The translations under genes and the position numbers were made by a program. Below are positions 7,188-15,873 of a stretch of 64,000 bases of DNA, piece by piece. The first letter of the stretch is position 1. Each line of letters opens with the position of its first letter. The notes beneath the pieces were generated by a model. It did not search any database, was not told the DNA's origin, and saw only the letters and a list, made by a program, of their open reading frames with translations. Source of the DNA: Streptomyces sp. XD-27 (GTDB taxonomy: Bacteria; Actinomycetota; Actinomycetes; Streptomycetales; Streptomycetaceae); the NCBI RefSeq assembly GCF_030553055.1, contig NZ_CP130713.1, forward strand, positions 5,394,001 to 5,458,000. Reading direction: 5' to 3'.

Positions 7188-8954
7188 ATGGCCAGGGAAT
7201 TCCAGCGCGGCCACAAGGCCAAGATCAGTGACCTGACAGCCGGGAGGGACCTGTACGTCGGTGTGCAGATCGCTGGGCCCGGCCTGTCCTTCGACATCAG
7301 CTGCTTCGGGCTCGACGCGAGCGAGCGGCTGTCGGACGACCGCTACTTCGTCTTCTACAACCAGCCCAAATCGCCCGAGGAAGCGATCCAGCAGCTTGGT
7401 CCGCAGGCGGGGGACACCGAGTCCTTCCGCGTGATGCTCGACACCATCCCGCAGCACATCCACCGGCTGTCCTTCACCGCGACTCTCGACGGCGCCGGCC
7501 AGATGTCGCAGATAGGCCCCGGCTACATCCGGGTCGTGGCGGGCGGCGAGGAGGTCGTGCGCTACGCCTTCACCGGTGCGGAGTTCAGCACCGAGCGGGC
7601 CGTGATGCTCGGCGACTTCTACCTCAAGGACGTATGGCGGTTCGCCGCCATCGGGCAGGGCTTCGACGGCGGCCTCGACGCGCTGCTGCGGAACTTCGGC
7701 GGCGAGGTCGCCGAGGACGAGCCCGCGCCCGCCCCGGCCCAGAACGCCGCACCGGGATTCGCGCCCCCCGGCCAGCCCGCACCCGCGCCCGGCTTCGCCG
7801 CCCCGGCCGCCGCGCCGCCCGCCCCCGACTTCGGTCCGCCGCAGGGCGCGACACCGCCTCCGGCCCCCGCCCCGCAGCCGTCCGCCGCGCAGGGCTTCGC
7901 GCCCCCGCCCGGCAGCACCCCGCCGCCGGCCGCCCCCGTCGCGCCGCAGATGCACGCCGCGCCGACGATCGCCGCGCCGATCACCCCGCCCGGCGGTGCG
8001 GTCCCGCCGCCCGGACCCGCCGGAGCGCCCGGCCAGTACCCCGGTCAGCAGCCGCAGCCTCCCTTCGGCGCGGGATCGCAGCAGGCGGCTCCGTACGCCC
8101 AGCCCGGGCAGTACCCGGGCCAGCAGCCGCCGCCCGGCCAGCCTGCACCGTACCCCGGCCAGGCCGGCCAGCCGGGCCAGTTCCCCGGCGCGCCCGGGCA
8201 GTTCCCGCCCCAGCCGGGGCAGTTCCCCGGGCAGCCCGGTCCGTACGGACAGCCCGGCCAGCCGCAGGGAGCACCGCCCCAGGGCGGCGTGGCCCCCGGC
8301 GTCCAGGCAGCTCTCGCCAAGTACCGCGAGGCGCCCACCGGCCAGCGCTGGACGCCGCAGAACCCCAAGCTGATCCGCGTCGACCTCGGCATCGGCGGCC
8401 AGCCCGTGCTCGCCCGCCAGGGCACCATGGTGCTCTACCAGGGCAAGGTCGACTTCGGTTACAAGGGCGCGGGCTTCCGCGGCCGGATCGTCGGCAACGC
8501 CACCGGCCAGGAGATGCAGCTCATGCGCTGCTCCGGCCAGGGCCAGGTGTTCCTCGCCGAGAACGCTGCCGAGGTCCACCCGATCGAACTCCAGGGTGAC
8601 GCGGTCTGCGTCTCCGCGGAGAACGTCCTGGCCTTCGACGAGTCGCTGCAGCACGAGGTGCGCCGTATCGAAGGGCACGGCATCCCCGGGGGCGCGCTGT
8701 TCACCATGCAGTTCCAGGGCACCGGCACCGTCGTGGTCAAGACCCAGGGCACGCCGGTCGTGCTGCCGGTCACCCCGACCACGTTCGCCGACAGCAACGC
8801 CATCGTCGCCTGGTCCGCCGGATCCCAGGTGATCATCTCCAGCCAGGTGCGGCTGCGCCGCGCCGCCTACCCCGGCCACAGCGGGGAGACCGTGAACCTC
8901 CAGTTCCGCGGCGCGCCCGGCAACTTCATCGTCGTCCAGCCCTACGAGGTGTGA
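7188..8954 (+). CDS. TerD-AIM24 fusion protein with long Pro/Gln linker
   Basis: 588 residues. Residues 1-175 are a TerD domain (GVQIAGPGLSFDISCFGLD, SDDRYFVFYNQ, FRVMLDTIP), the fold of the tellurite-resistance and calcium-binding family. Residues 180-375 are a low-complexity Pro/Gly/Gln linker with repeated GQYPGQQP-like units. Residues 380-588 are an AIM24 (TIGR00266) beta-rich domain ending in FIVVQPYEV. Two separate AIM24 genes follow at 10- and 17-base gaps, so the three form an operon. TerD proteins act in membrane and metal stress complexes; the role of AIM24 in bacteria is unclear. Confidence 0.9.
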   Translation: MAREFQRGHKAKISDLTAGRDLYVGVQIAGPGLSFDISCFGLDASERLSDDRYFVFYNQPKSPEEAIQQLGPQAGDTESFRVMLDTIPQHIHRLSFTATLDGAGQMSQIGPGYIRVVAGGEEVVRYAFTGAEFSTERAVMLGDFYLKDVWRFAAIGQGFDGGLDALLRNFGGEVAEDEPAPAPAQNAAPGFAPPGQPAPAPGFAAPAAAPPAPDFGPPQGATPPPAPAPQPSAAQGFAPPPGSTPPPAAPVAPQMHAAPTIAAPITPPGGAVPPPGPAGAPGQYPGQQPQPPFGAGSQQAAPYAQPGQYPGQQPPPGQPAPYPGQAGQPGQFPGAPGQFPPQPGQFPGQPGPYGQPGQPQGAPPQGGVAPGVQAALAKYREAPTGQRWTPQNPKLIRVDLGIGGQPVLARQGTMVLYQGKVDFGYKGAGFRGRIVGNATGQEMQLMRCSGQGQVFLAENAAEVHPIELQGDAVCVSAENVLAFDESLQHEVRRIEGHGIPGGALFTMQFQGTGTVVVKTQGTPVVLPVTPTTFADSNAIVAWSAGSQVIISSQVRLRRAAYPGHSGETVNLQFRGAPGNFIVVQPYEV

Positions 8955-8964
8955 GGGGACCGTC

Positions 8965-9648
8965 ATGGACCAGCAACTGATCGCGGGCCACGCCGCGACC
9001 CCGGTCTCCGCCCGTATGGAGAACCACGGCAGCAGCATGCTCAAGGTCGCCATGCAAAGCGGCCAGGACCTCTTCGCGCGCACCGGTTCGATGGTCGCGT
9101 ACGAGGGCTTCGTCCAGTACGAGCCGAACCCGCCCGCCGTCCGCCAGATGGCCTCCCAGTGGCTGACCGGGGAGGGCGCACCGCTGATGAAGTGCAGCGG
9201 CGACGGGGTGCTCTACCTCGCCGACTACGGTGCGGACGTCGTCTGCGTCAACCTCAACGGCGACTCCCTGTCGGTCAACGGGACCAACCTCCTCGCCTTC
9301 GACGCGCACCTCCAGTGGGGCGTGCAGCGCGTCAAGGGCATGGCCAAGTTCGCCGGGCAGGGCCTGTTCAACGTGGGCGTCTCCGGCACCGGCTGGGTCG
9401 CGCTGACCTCCCGGGGCGCCCCGATCGTCGTCGACTGCGGCCGCGGTGAGGACGAGACGTACGTGGACCCGGACGCGCTCGTCGCGTGGTCCACCAACCT
9501 CAAGATGAAGGGCAAGCGCAGCTTCAAGGCCTCATCGATGATCGGCCGGGGCAGCGGCGAGGCGTACCAGCTGGGCTTCTCCGGGCAGGGCTTCGTCGTC
9601 GTACAGCCCAGCGAGGACAGTACCGACCGGCTCCGGGCCCGGGGCTGA
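8965..9648 (+). CDS. AIM24-family protein
   Basis: 227 residues, ATG at 8965 behind GAGGGGACC. It matches the AIM24 fold: repeated beta segments with MLKVAMQSGQDLFARTGSMVAYEG, LMKCSGDGVLYLADYG, LLAFDAHLQWGVQR and a closing GFVVVQPSE. It is the middle gene of three with AIM24 domains and is similar to the C-terminal part of the upstream TerD fusion. No signal peptide or membrane segment is visible. Function is unassigned. Confidence 0.9.
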   Translation: MDQQLIAGHAATPVSARMENHGSSMLKVAMQSGQDLFARTGSMVAYEGFVQYEPNPPAVRQMASQWLTGEGAPLMKCSGDGVLYLADYGADVVCVNLNGDSLSVNGTNLLAFDAHLQWGVQRVKGMAKFAGQGLFNVGVSGTGWVALTSRGAPIVVDCGRGEDETYVDPDALVAWSTNLKMKGKRSFKASSMIGRGSGEAYQLGFSGQGFVVVQPSEDSTDRLRARG

Positions 9649-9665
9649 GGGGGAGCGAACACACC

Positions 9666-10424
9666 ATGCAGAGCCCGCTTTTCGGCCACACCGAGAACCA
9701 GAGCCAGGACCGCTACACGCTGCAGAACCCCCAGCTGCTCAGGGTCGCCCTCACCGGCCACGACGACGTCCTCGCCCGTAAGGGCACGATGGTCGCCTAC
9801 CAGGGGCTGATCGAGTTCGACGGCGAGTACCAGACCCAGGGGCAGCGGCGCGCCCGCGCCAACACCGGCGAGGGCCTGGACCTGATGCGCTGCTCGGGCC
9901 AGGGCAGCATCTACTTCGCCAATCTGGCGCAGTACGTCCATGTGGTGGACGTGGACCACGACGGCCTCACCGTCGACGCCTCCTACGTCCTCGCGCTCGA
10001 CTCCACCCTGCACTGGGAGGTGATCGCGGTCGACAGCCAGTACGGCATCTCCGGCTCCGGCAAGTACAACCTCAACATCTCCGGGCAGGGCAAGGTCGCG
10101 CTGATGACCTCGGGGCAGCCCCTGATGCTCCAGGTCACCCCGGACAAGTACGTCAACGCCGACGCCGACGCGATCGTCGCCTGGTCGTCCTCGCTGCGCG
10201 TCCAGATGCAGGCGCAGACGCACTCCTCCGGCGTGTGGCGGCGGCGCGGCAACACCGGCGAGGGCTGGGAGCTGAGCTTCCTCGGCCAGGGCTACGCCCT
10301 CGTCCAGCCCAGCGAGCAGCTGCCGCCGCAGAACGCGGTCGTCGGCCAGGGCATGGCCGCCCAGTTCGGCATGGGCCAGCAGGGGGCCCGGGGCCAGAAC
10401 CAGGGCAACATCTGGAACAACTGA
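9666..10424 (+). CDS. AIM24-family protein
   Basis: 252 residues from ATG 9666, preceded by GAGGGGGAG, 17 bases after the previous stop. AIM24 segments are LLRVALTGHDDVLARKGTMVAYQG, LMRCSGQGSIYFANL, VLALDSTLHWEV and GYALVQPSE. A Gln/Gly/Met-rich tail (about 225-252) ends in NIWNN. It closes the TerD/AIM24 operon and faces the NUDIX gene across a hairpin. The paralogues probably form a hetero-oligomer, which is inference from their clustering. Confidence 0.88.
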   Translation: MQSPLFGHTENQSQDRYTLQNPQLLRVALTGHDDVLARKGTMVAYQGLIEFDGEYQTQGQRRARANTGEGLDLMRCSGQGSIYFANLAQYVHVVDVDHDGLTVDASYVLALDSTLHWEVIAVDSQYGISGSGKYNLNISGQGKVALMTSGQPLMLQVTPDKYVNADADAIVAWSSSLRVQMQAQTHSSGVWRRRGNTGEGWELSFLGQGYALVQPSEQLPPQNAVVGQGMAAQFGMGQQGARGQNQGNIWNN

Positions 10425-10436
10425 CGCCGTGCGGGC

Positions 10437-10458
10437 GGGCGCGGGGATGCCCGCGCCC
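10437..10458. terminator. bidirectional hairpin between AIM24 and NUDIX genes
   Basis: GGGCGCGGG (10437-10445), a GATG loop, then CCCGCGCCC (10450-10458), in the 37-base gap between two convergent genes. Confidence 0.5.
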
Positions 10459-10461
10459 GTC

Positions 10462-10989
10462 TCACAGCAGCGCGCGGGTACGGTCCACCAGACGGCGGAC
10501 CGACTCGTCCGCCACCTCCGCCACCTCGTCGTAACCGAACCAGCGCAGGTCCAAGGACTCGTCGCTGATCGCCGCGACGGCGTCCTCGGGTGCCACGGCC
10601 GCGTACTGCACGTCCAGGTGCCAGGCGCAGGGCGTGTGGTGCCGGTCGAGGCGCACCGGGCCGCCGGGCAGCAGCGTCAGGCCCGCGATCCCGGACTCCT
10701 CGGTGGCCTCACGCAGCGCGGCGTCCGCGATGCGGGCGTCTCCCGGCTCGCAGTGGCCGCCCATCTGGAGCCACATCCGCAGCTTCCCGTGCAGCGTGAG
10801 CAGCACCCGGCCGTGTGTCGGGTCGACCACCAGCGCACTGGCGGTGAGGTGGCCGTCGCGGCTGGACCGCCACATGCCGTCCGGGTACGCCGCCAGATGC
10901 CGCAGATACGCGGTGCGCAGCTCTTCCTGTTCAGGCGTCGGCGCGGGCCACTGATCCAGCACCCGCGCCGCGTCGTCGTGCAGGCTCAC
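10462..10989 (-). CDS. NUDIX hydrolase
   Basis: 175 residues. The NUDIX box is recognisable as GGHCEPGD followed by REATEESGI; the REUxEExGU core is intact but the upstream Gly-Glu spacing is slightly off canonical. The family cleaves nucleoside diphosphates linked to another moiety. The substrate is not predictable here. The GTG start (10989) overlaps the stop of the metalloprotease gene as GTGA, so the two are translationally coupled. Confidence 0.9.
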   Translation of the reverse strand: MSLHDDAARVLDQWPAPTPEQEELRTAYLRHLAAYPDGMWRSSRDGHLTASALVVDPTHGRVLLTLHGKLRMWLQMGGHCEPGDARIADAALREATEESGIAGLTLLPGGPVRLDRHHTPCAWHLDVQYAAVAPEDAVAAISDESLDLRWFGYDEVAEVADESVRRLVDRTRALL

Positions 10990-12401
10990 CGGTCGCCGTC
11001 GCCCTCGTCGTCCCGCTTGGTGAGGTCGGGCTTGTCCGTGGCGGCGCCGCCCGCCGCCTCGCCGAGCATCTTGTCCAGCTCGGAGAAGTCGAGCTGCTCG
11101 CGGTGGACGAACCCGTCCGGGTCGTCGAGGTCAGCGGCCGTGGGCAGCATGTCCGGGTGCTCCCAGAGCCCGTCGCGGCCCTCCAGACCGCGTGCGTCGG
11201 TCAGCGAGGCCCACAGCCTGGAGGCGTCCCGCAGCCGCCGCGGCCGCAGCTCCAGACCGATGAGGGTGGCGAAGGTCTGCTCCGCGGGCCCGCCGGTGGC
11301 CCGGCGCCGCCGCAGCGCCTCGCGCAGCGCGTCCGCCGACGGCAGGTGCGGGGCGGCGGCCGCGTGCACGACGGCGTCCACCCAGCCCTCCACCAGGGCC
11401 AGAGCGGTCTCCAGCCGGGCCAGCGCCGCCTTCTGCTCGGGTGTGTCCTCCGGCTGGAACATGCCCTGCTGGAGCGCTTCCTGGAGCTGCTCGGGGTGGG
11501 TCGGGTCCAGGTGGCCGACCGCGTCCTCCAGCTTGGCGGTGTCGACCTTGATGCCGCGGGCGTACCCCTCGACGGCGCCGAACAGATGCGAGCGCAGCCA
11601 CGGGACGTGGGCGAACAGTCGCTGGTGGGCGGCCTCCCGCAGCGCCAGGTACAGCCGGACCTCGCTCTCGGGCACGCCGAGCCCGGAGCCGAAGGCGGCG
11701 ATGTTGACCGGCAGCAGCGCGGCCTTGCCGGCCGGGCCGAGCGGCAGCCCGATGTCCGTGGAGCCGACGACCTCCCCGGCCAGGACACCCAGCGCCTGCC
11801 CGATCTGGGAGCCGAACATCGCGCCGCCCATGGAGCGCATCATGCCCAGCAGCGGGCCCGCCATGGCCTGCATCTCCTCGGGCAGGACGTCGCCCATGGC
11901 CGTCCCCACCCGCTCCGCGACCGGGTCCACCAGGTCCTTCCACACCGGCAGGGTGGCCTCGACCCACTCGGCACGGCTCCACGCCACCGCCGCGCCCGAG
12001 CCGGACGGCAGGGAGGTCACGCCGTCCAGCCACAGGTCGGCCAGGCGCACGGCCTCCTCGACCGCGGCGCGCTCGGCCGGACCGACGCTCGCGTCCTTGC
12101 CACCGTCGGCGGTTCCCCCGGCGACGGTCTTCCGGGCGATGTCCTTGGCCATGTCCCAGTTCACCGGGCCGCCCTCGTAGGACAGCATCTGGCCCAGCTG
12201 CTGGAAGGCGGCGCCGAGATCGCTCGGGTTCAGCGAGCCGAACATCGCGGCGAAGGGGTTGTCCGCGCCTCCCATGCCGCCGCCGAACCCGAACGGATTC
12301 GCGGGGCCCTCATTGCCGCCCTGGCCGCCCTTCTTCTTGCCGTTGTCGCCGTCCTCCGGCTCCTCCGGCGGAAGGCCGAATCCGAATGGGGTGTCACTCA
12401 C
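10986..12401 (-). CDS. zinc-dependent metalloprotease (DUF2342/TIGR03624 family)
   Basis: 471 residues from GTG 12401, behind GAGGAAACC; a longer frame to 12551 has no ribosome site. The N-terminus is Gly/Asn/Lys rich and disordered (about 1-50). The body carries the family's conserved REAAHQRLFAHVPWL segment, in which the histidine region is thought to bind metal, and FGAVEGYARGI. Actinobacteria usually hold one or two copies, sometimes labelled coenzyme F420 biosynthesis-associated. The true substrate is not known to me. It is divergent from the SDR gene at 12594 and coupled to the downstream NUDIX gene. Confidence 0.86.
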   Translation of the reverse strand: MSDTPFGFGLPPEEPEDGDNGKKKGGQGGNEGPANPFGFGGGMGGADNPFAAMFGSLNPSDLGAAFQQLGQMLSYEGGPVNWDMAKDIARKTVAGGTADGGKDASVGPAERAAVEEAVRLADLWLDGVTSLPSGSGAAVAWSRAEWVEATLPVWKDLVDPVAERVGTAMGDVLPEEMQAMAGPLLGMMRSMGGAMFGSQIGQALGVLAGEVVGSTDIGLPLGPAGKAALLPVNIAAFGSGLGVPESEVRLYLALREAAHQRLFAHVPWLRSHLFGAVEGYARGIKVDTAKLEDAVGHLDPTHPEQLQEALQQGMFQPEDTPEQKAALARLETALALVEGWVDAVVHAAAAPHLPSADALREALRRRRATGGPAEQTFATLIGLELRPRRLRDASRLWASLTDARGLEGRDGLWEHPDMLPTAADLDDPDGFVHREQLDFSELDKMLGEAAGGAATDKPDLTKRDDEGDGDR

Positions 12402-12593
12402 GGGTTTCCTCGGCTCGTAGGGCCGCCGGCGTCTGCACCGGCGGCGAATGCCCGACATCACCACCCAGCGTAGACACCTCGGCCGTTTCCGGGCTCGGTG
12501 CTCCGCCGGTCCGTGGGCTGCGGCAGGATGGACGTCACCTCGTACGTACACGTCGTACGCGTACGTACTGATGACAACCGCTGGAGACGCCCG

Positions 12594-13703
12594 GTGAGTT
12601 CCCCAGAGTCAGAAGTTCGCGCAGCGCGAAACGAGACGGCCCGTACCGCCAGACGCCCTGTCGTGGCGGTCACCGGCGCCGCGTCCGGTGTCGGTGCGCT
12701 GCTGACGCGGAGACTCGTCGAATCCGACGAGATCAAGCAGGTCGTGGCGCTCGACGAGCGGCGCGGTGAGGTCGCCGAGGCGCATTGGCACGTGCTGGAC
12801 GTCCGCGACCCGGCCATCGCCGACAAGCTGCGCGGCGCGGACGTGGTGGTGCACCTCGCGATCGACCTCGATCTGGGTACGGACCCGGCCGCACGCACCG
12901 CGTACAACGTGCGCGGCACCCAGACCGTGCTGACCGCCGCCGCGGCGGCCGGGGTGCACCGGGTCGTGCTGTGCACCTCCGCGATGGTCTACGGCGCGCT
13001 GCCGGACAACGATGTTCCGCTGGCCGAGGACGCGGAGCTGCGCGCCACCGCCGAGGCCACCGGAGTCGGCGACCTGCTGGAGATCGAGCACCTGGGGCGG
13101 CGGGCGCCCCGTGCCCACCCCGGGCTGAACATCACCGTGCTGCGCCCCGCCGTGCTGGTCGGCGGCACCGACACCGCGCTCACCCGCTACTTTGAGTCCC
13201 CCCGGCTGCTCGTGGTCGCCGGATCCCGCCCCACCTGGCAGTTCTGCCACGTGGAGGACCTGGTCAGCGCGCTGGAGTACGCGGCGCTGGAGAAGGTCGA
13301 GGGGGAGCTGGCGGTCGGCTGCGACGGCTGGCTCGAGCAGGAGGAGGTCGAGGAGCTGTCCGGCATCCGGCGCATGGAGCTGCCGTCGGCCGTCGCCCTC
13401 GGAGCCGCCTCCCGGCTGCACCGGCTCGGCCTGACCCCGTCGCCGGCCGGCGACCTGGCCTACACGATGCACCCGTGGGCGGTCAGCGGCAGCGGACTGC
13501 ACGCCGCGGGCTGGCGTCCCGCGTGGACGAACGAGGAGGTGCTGGCCGAGCTGCTGGAGGAGGTCGCCGGTCGGCACACCGTCGCGGGCCGCCGGCTCGG
13601 CCGCAAGGACGCCACGGCCGCGGGCGCCGCGGGTGCGACCGTCGCCCTGCTGGGCACCGCCGCCCTGGTCCGCCGCGCCCGCAAGGCGCGCCGCCGCATC
13701 TGA
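12594..13703 (+). CDS. SDR-family NAD(P)-binding oxidoreductase/epimerase-like
   Basis: 369 residues from GTG 12594, with GGAG seven bases upstream. The nucleotide site is VTGAASGVGALLTRRL (about 23-38), followed by the extended-SDR pattern of an epimerase-like protein (VVHLAIDLDLG, YNVRGTQTVL, VVLCTSAMVYG). The classical YxxxK pair is not clear, so activity is uncertain. The C-terminus ends in a short hydrophobic Ala/Gly helix and a basic tail (RRARKARRR), a possible membrane anchor. The 192-base divergent region before it holds an unusual GTACGTAC-rich stretch. Confidence 0.85.
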   Translation: MSSPESEVRAARNETARTARRPVVAVTGAASGVGALLTRRLVESDEIKQVVALDERRGEVAEAHWHVLDVRDPAIADKLRGADVVVHLAIDLDLGTDPAARTAYNVRGTQTVLTAAAAAGVHRVVLCTSAMVYGALPDNDVPLAEDAELRATAEATGVGDLLEIEHLGRRAPRAHPGLNITVLRPAVLVGGTDTALTRYFESPRLLVVAGSRPTWQFCHVEDLVSALEYAALEKVEGELAVGCDGWLEQEEVEELSGIRRMELPSAVALGAASRLHRLGLTPSPAGDLAYTMHPWAVSGSGLHAAGWRPAWTNEEVLAELLEEVAGRHTVAGRRLGRKDATAAGAAGATVALLGTAALVRRARKARRRI

Positions 13704-13710
13704 CCGCGCA

Positions 13711-13742
13711 CCGGCGGCCGGATCCGCACGACCGGCCGCCGG
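13711..13742 (+). terminator. terminator after the SDR gene
   Basis: Perfect 11-bp stem CCGGCGGCCGG (13711-13721) with CCGGCCGCCGG (13732-13742) around a 10-base loop, eight bases after the stop. Confidence 0.55.
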
Positions 13743-13802
13743 AGGTATTCGGAAGTCGATTTCCGCAATACGGTATTCCGTATCCGAGGTGGGTGCGGCA
13801 CG

Positions 13803-14273
13803 ATGGACCCCATGGCACGCACGTACGAGCACCCGGGTGAGCAGGCGGTGGCCGACCCGATCCGTCTCCTCGCGATCCGCGACACCGCCCTGTCGGTGGA
13901 CGAGGTGTTCGGGGCCGTCGGTGACGACTCGGCGGGCGGGACGGCGCTCTTCGTCGGGACCGTACGCGACCACGACGGCGGTGCCGACGTCGCCGCGCTC
14001 GGCTACTCCGCCCACCCCACCGCCGAGGCCGAGCTGCGCCGCGTCGCGGAGAAGGTCGCGGCCGACTTCCCGGTGCGCGCGATGGCCGCCGTCCACCGCG
14101 TCGGGGACCTGGCGATCGGGGACCTGGCCGTCGTCGTCGCCGTCTCCTGCCCGCACCGTGCCGAGGCCTTCGAGGCCTGCCGCCGCCTGATCGACGACCT
14201 CAAGCGCGAGGTGCCGATCTGGAAGCACCAGAAGTTCGCGGACGGCACCGAGGACTGGGTCGGCGCCTGCTGA
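13803..14273 (+). CDS. moaE: molybdopterin synthase catalytic subunit MoaE
   Basis: 156 residues from ATG 13803; ATG 13812 is an equally good start. It matches MoaE along its length: ALFVGTVRDHDGG, LGYSAHPTAE, VAAVHRVGDLAIGDLAVVVAVSCPHR, and the active-site Lys region LKREVPIWKHQKFADG near the C-terminus. MoaE transfers sulphur, with MoaD, onto precursor Z to make molybdopterin. MoaD and the other cofactor genes are not in this window. Confidence 0.92.
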   Translation: MDPMARTYEHPGEQAVADPIRLLAIRDTALSVDEVFGAVGDDSAGGTALFVGTVRDHDGGADVAALGYSAHPTAEAELRRVAEKVAADFPVRAMAAVHRVGDLAIGDLAVVVAVSCPHRAEAFEACRRLIDDLKREVPIWKHQKFADGTEDWVGAC

Positions 14274-14411
14274 CCACCGCCCTGGCCGGGCGGCTCCCCC
14301 GATGGCCGTGCATCGGTTGCGTAACCCCCACCCTGCGGTGAGCGTTGATCAGGCGGACGGTTAATCTGCTCATCTGTCAGTTGCGGTTGCACAAGGGGTC
14401 GGGAGGCCGCT

Positions 14412-14582
14412 GTGGGTGCGCTTCTCTGGTTGCTCATTCCGGTTGTCGCCGCGGTGATGGCCGTGCTGTACGCGGGCTGGGCCACGCGTAACCGTAAGAG
14501 CGGGGATGTCGCCGAGCTGGCCGGGTACGCCCGGTTCCGTGAGGCGATGGAGCGGACTCATTCCGGTTCCGACGCCGCCTGA
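14412..14582 (+). CDS. small single-span membrane protein
   Basis: 56 residues, GTG 14412. It starts MGALLWLLIPVVAAVMAVLYAGWATRN: one transmembrane helix at the very N-terminus, then a basic stop-transfer segment and a short polar tail rich in Ala/Glu/Arg. The stop lies 124 bases before the PDZ-Lon protease gene. Upstream, GGGAGG about 8 bases away supports the start. It looks like a conserved Streptomyces small membrane protein; I know no function. Confidence 0.7.
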   Translation: MGALLWLLIPVVAAVMAVLYAGWATRNRKSGDVAELAGYARFREAMERTHSGSDAA

Positions 14583-14706
14583 TCCGCCCCGGCCGGGTCC
14601 ATCGGACGGCGTACCCATGCGCACCCGCCAACGCGGGCGCCGGGCGGAGCGCTGGTCCGGATGGCCCCGGCGGTGGACAGGTGGACCCGTCCCGTACTGT
14701 CGTTCC

Positions 14707-15798
14707 ATGCCACGCCGCACCGCGACGATGCTCGCCTCACTCATGACGCTGATCGCGCTGCTCTGCGCGGGGTTGCTCATCCCCGTGCCGTACGCCGAGA
14801 TGTCACCCGGGCCCACGTACAACACGCTGGGCGAGCACAACGGCGAGCAGGTGCTGCAGGTCAGCGGGCACGACACTTACAAGGCCAGCGGGCACCTGAA
14901 CATGACCACCGTCCGCGTCACGGGGTCCGAGTACCGGATGAACCTCTTCGAGGCGATGCACGGCTGGCTGGCGGACGACGAGATCGTCGTCCCGCACGAC
15001 ACCCTCTACCCGGACGACAAGACCGCGGAAGAGGTCACCCAGGAGAACGCCGAGGAGTTCAGCCAGTCCCAGGAGAGCGCCAAGGTCGCCGCGCTGAGGC
15101 ACCTGAAGATCCCGGTCCGCTCCTTCACCGTGGTCGGGACCGTCCGCAAGGGCGCCCCCGCCGAGGGCAAGCTGCACGCGGGCGATGTGATCAAGAAGGT
15201 CGACGGCTCGCCGGTGCGCTCGCCCGACGAGGTGGGCAAGCTGGTCACCCGGCACAAGCCCGGCGAGAAGGTCGTCTTCTCGGTCGTCCCGGCCAAGGAG
15301 GCCGCGCTGGCGGAGAAGAGCGGCAAGGAACCCCAGTACACCGTGCCGGTGACCATCACCACCGCGAAGGCGGGTCCCCGCGAGAACCGCGCCATCGTGG
15401 GCATCGAGGCGGCGACCGACTACCTCTTCCCGTTCCGGATGAACATCAGGCTGGCGGATGTCGGCGGGCCGAGCGCGGGCCTGATGTTCACGCTCGGCCT
15501 GATCGACAAGCTGACTCCGGGCCCTCTGACCGGCGGGAAGTTCGTCGCGGGCACCGGCACCATCAACAACGAGGGCCTGGTCGGCCCCATCGGCGGCATC
15601 CAGATGAAGACCATCGGCGCGCGCAAGAAGGGCGCCGAGTACTTCCTCACCCCGAAGGAGAACTGCGCGACCGCCGCCAAGGACGTGCCCGGCGGTCTCA
15701 CCCTCGTCAAGGTCCACACCCTCGACGACGCGGTGAAGGCCCTCGACGCCATCCGCGCGGGCAAGACCTCCGAGCTGCCCCGCTGCACCAAGGGCTGA
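14707..15798 (+). CDS. PDZ and Lon-type (S16) serine protease, YlbL family
   Basis: 363 residues from ATG 14707. An N-terminal membrane helix (about 8-26) is followed by an extracytoplasmic region. A PDZ domain (about 150-215: GAPAEGKLHAGDVIKKVDG) precedes a Lon-like proteolytic domain. The catalytic Ser lies in VGGPSAGLMF and the Lys in GGIQMKTIGARKKGA, the Ser-Lys dyad of S16. YlbL-type proteins are membrane-anchored proteases facing outward. The frame remains open back to 14506, but those extra residues overlap the small membrane protein gene and look non-coding. Confidence 0.92.
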   Translation: MPRRTATMLASLMTLIALLCAGLLIPVPYAEMSPGPTYNTLGEHNGEQVLQVSGHDTYKASGHLNMTTVRVTGSEYRMNLFEAMHGWLADDEIVVPHDTLYPDDKTAEEVTQENAEEFSQSQESAKVAALRHLKIPVRSFTVVGTVRKGAPAEGKLHAGDVIKKVDGSPVRSPDEVGKLVTRHKPGEKVVFSVVPAKEAALAEKSGKEPQYTVPVTITTAKAGPRENRAIVGIEAATDYLFPFRMNIRLADVGGPSAGLMFTLGLIDKLTPGPLTGGKFVAGTGTINNEGLVGPIGGIQMKTIGARKKGAEYFLTPKENCATAAKDVPGGLTLVKVHTLDDAVKALDAIRAGKTSELPRCTKG

Positions 15799-15819
15799 GC
15801 CCGACCGCGGTCCGCGCCC

Positions 15820-15841
15820 GCGGGGACCGGCCAGTCCCCGC
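15820..15841. terminator. hairpin between convergent protease and PPA1309 genes
   Basis: GCGGGGAC (15820-15827) pairs with GTCCCCGC (15834-15841) across a 6-base loop, in a 75-base convergent gap. Confidence 0.5.
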
Positions 15842-15873
15842 AGGGCCTGGCCACTGGTCCCCTCAGGCCGCGG

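Noticed and set aside
7182..9083. A 633-codon open frame on the minus strand opposite the TerD-AIM24 gene.
   Set aside because: It is the mirror of a strongly GC3-biased gene; the plus strand carries clear TerD and AIM24 domains.
11103..12473. A 456-codon plus-strand frame opposite the zinc metalloprotease.
   Set aside because: Its composition is low-complexity Arg/Gln/Gly typical of antisense frames, and the minus strand encodes a recognisable protein.
14506..14706. N-terminal extension of the PDZ-Lon protease.
   Set aside because: It overlaps a small membrane protein gene, is Pro/Arg/Trp rich and lies before the natural membrane anchor.
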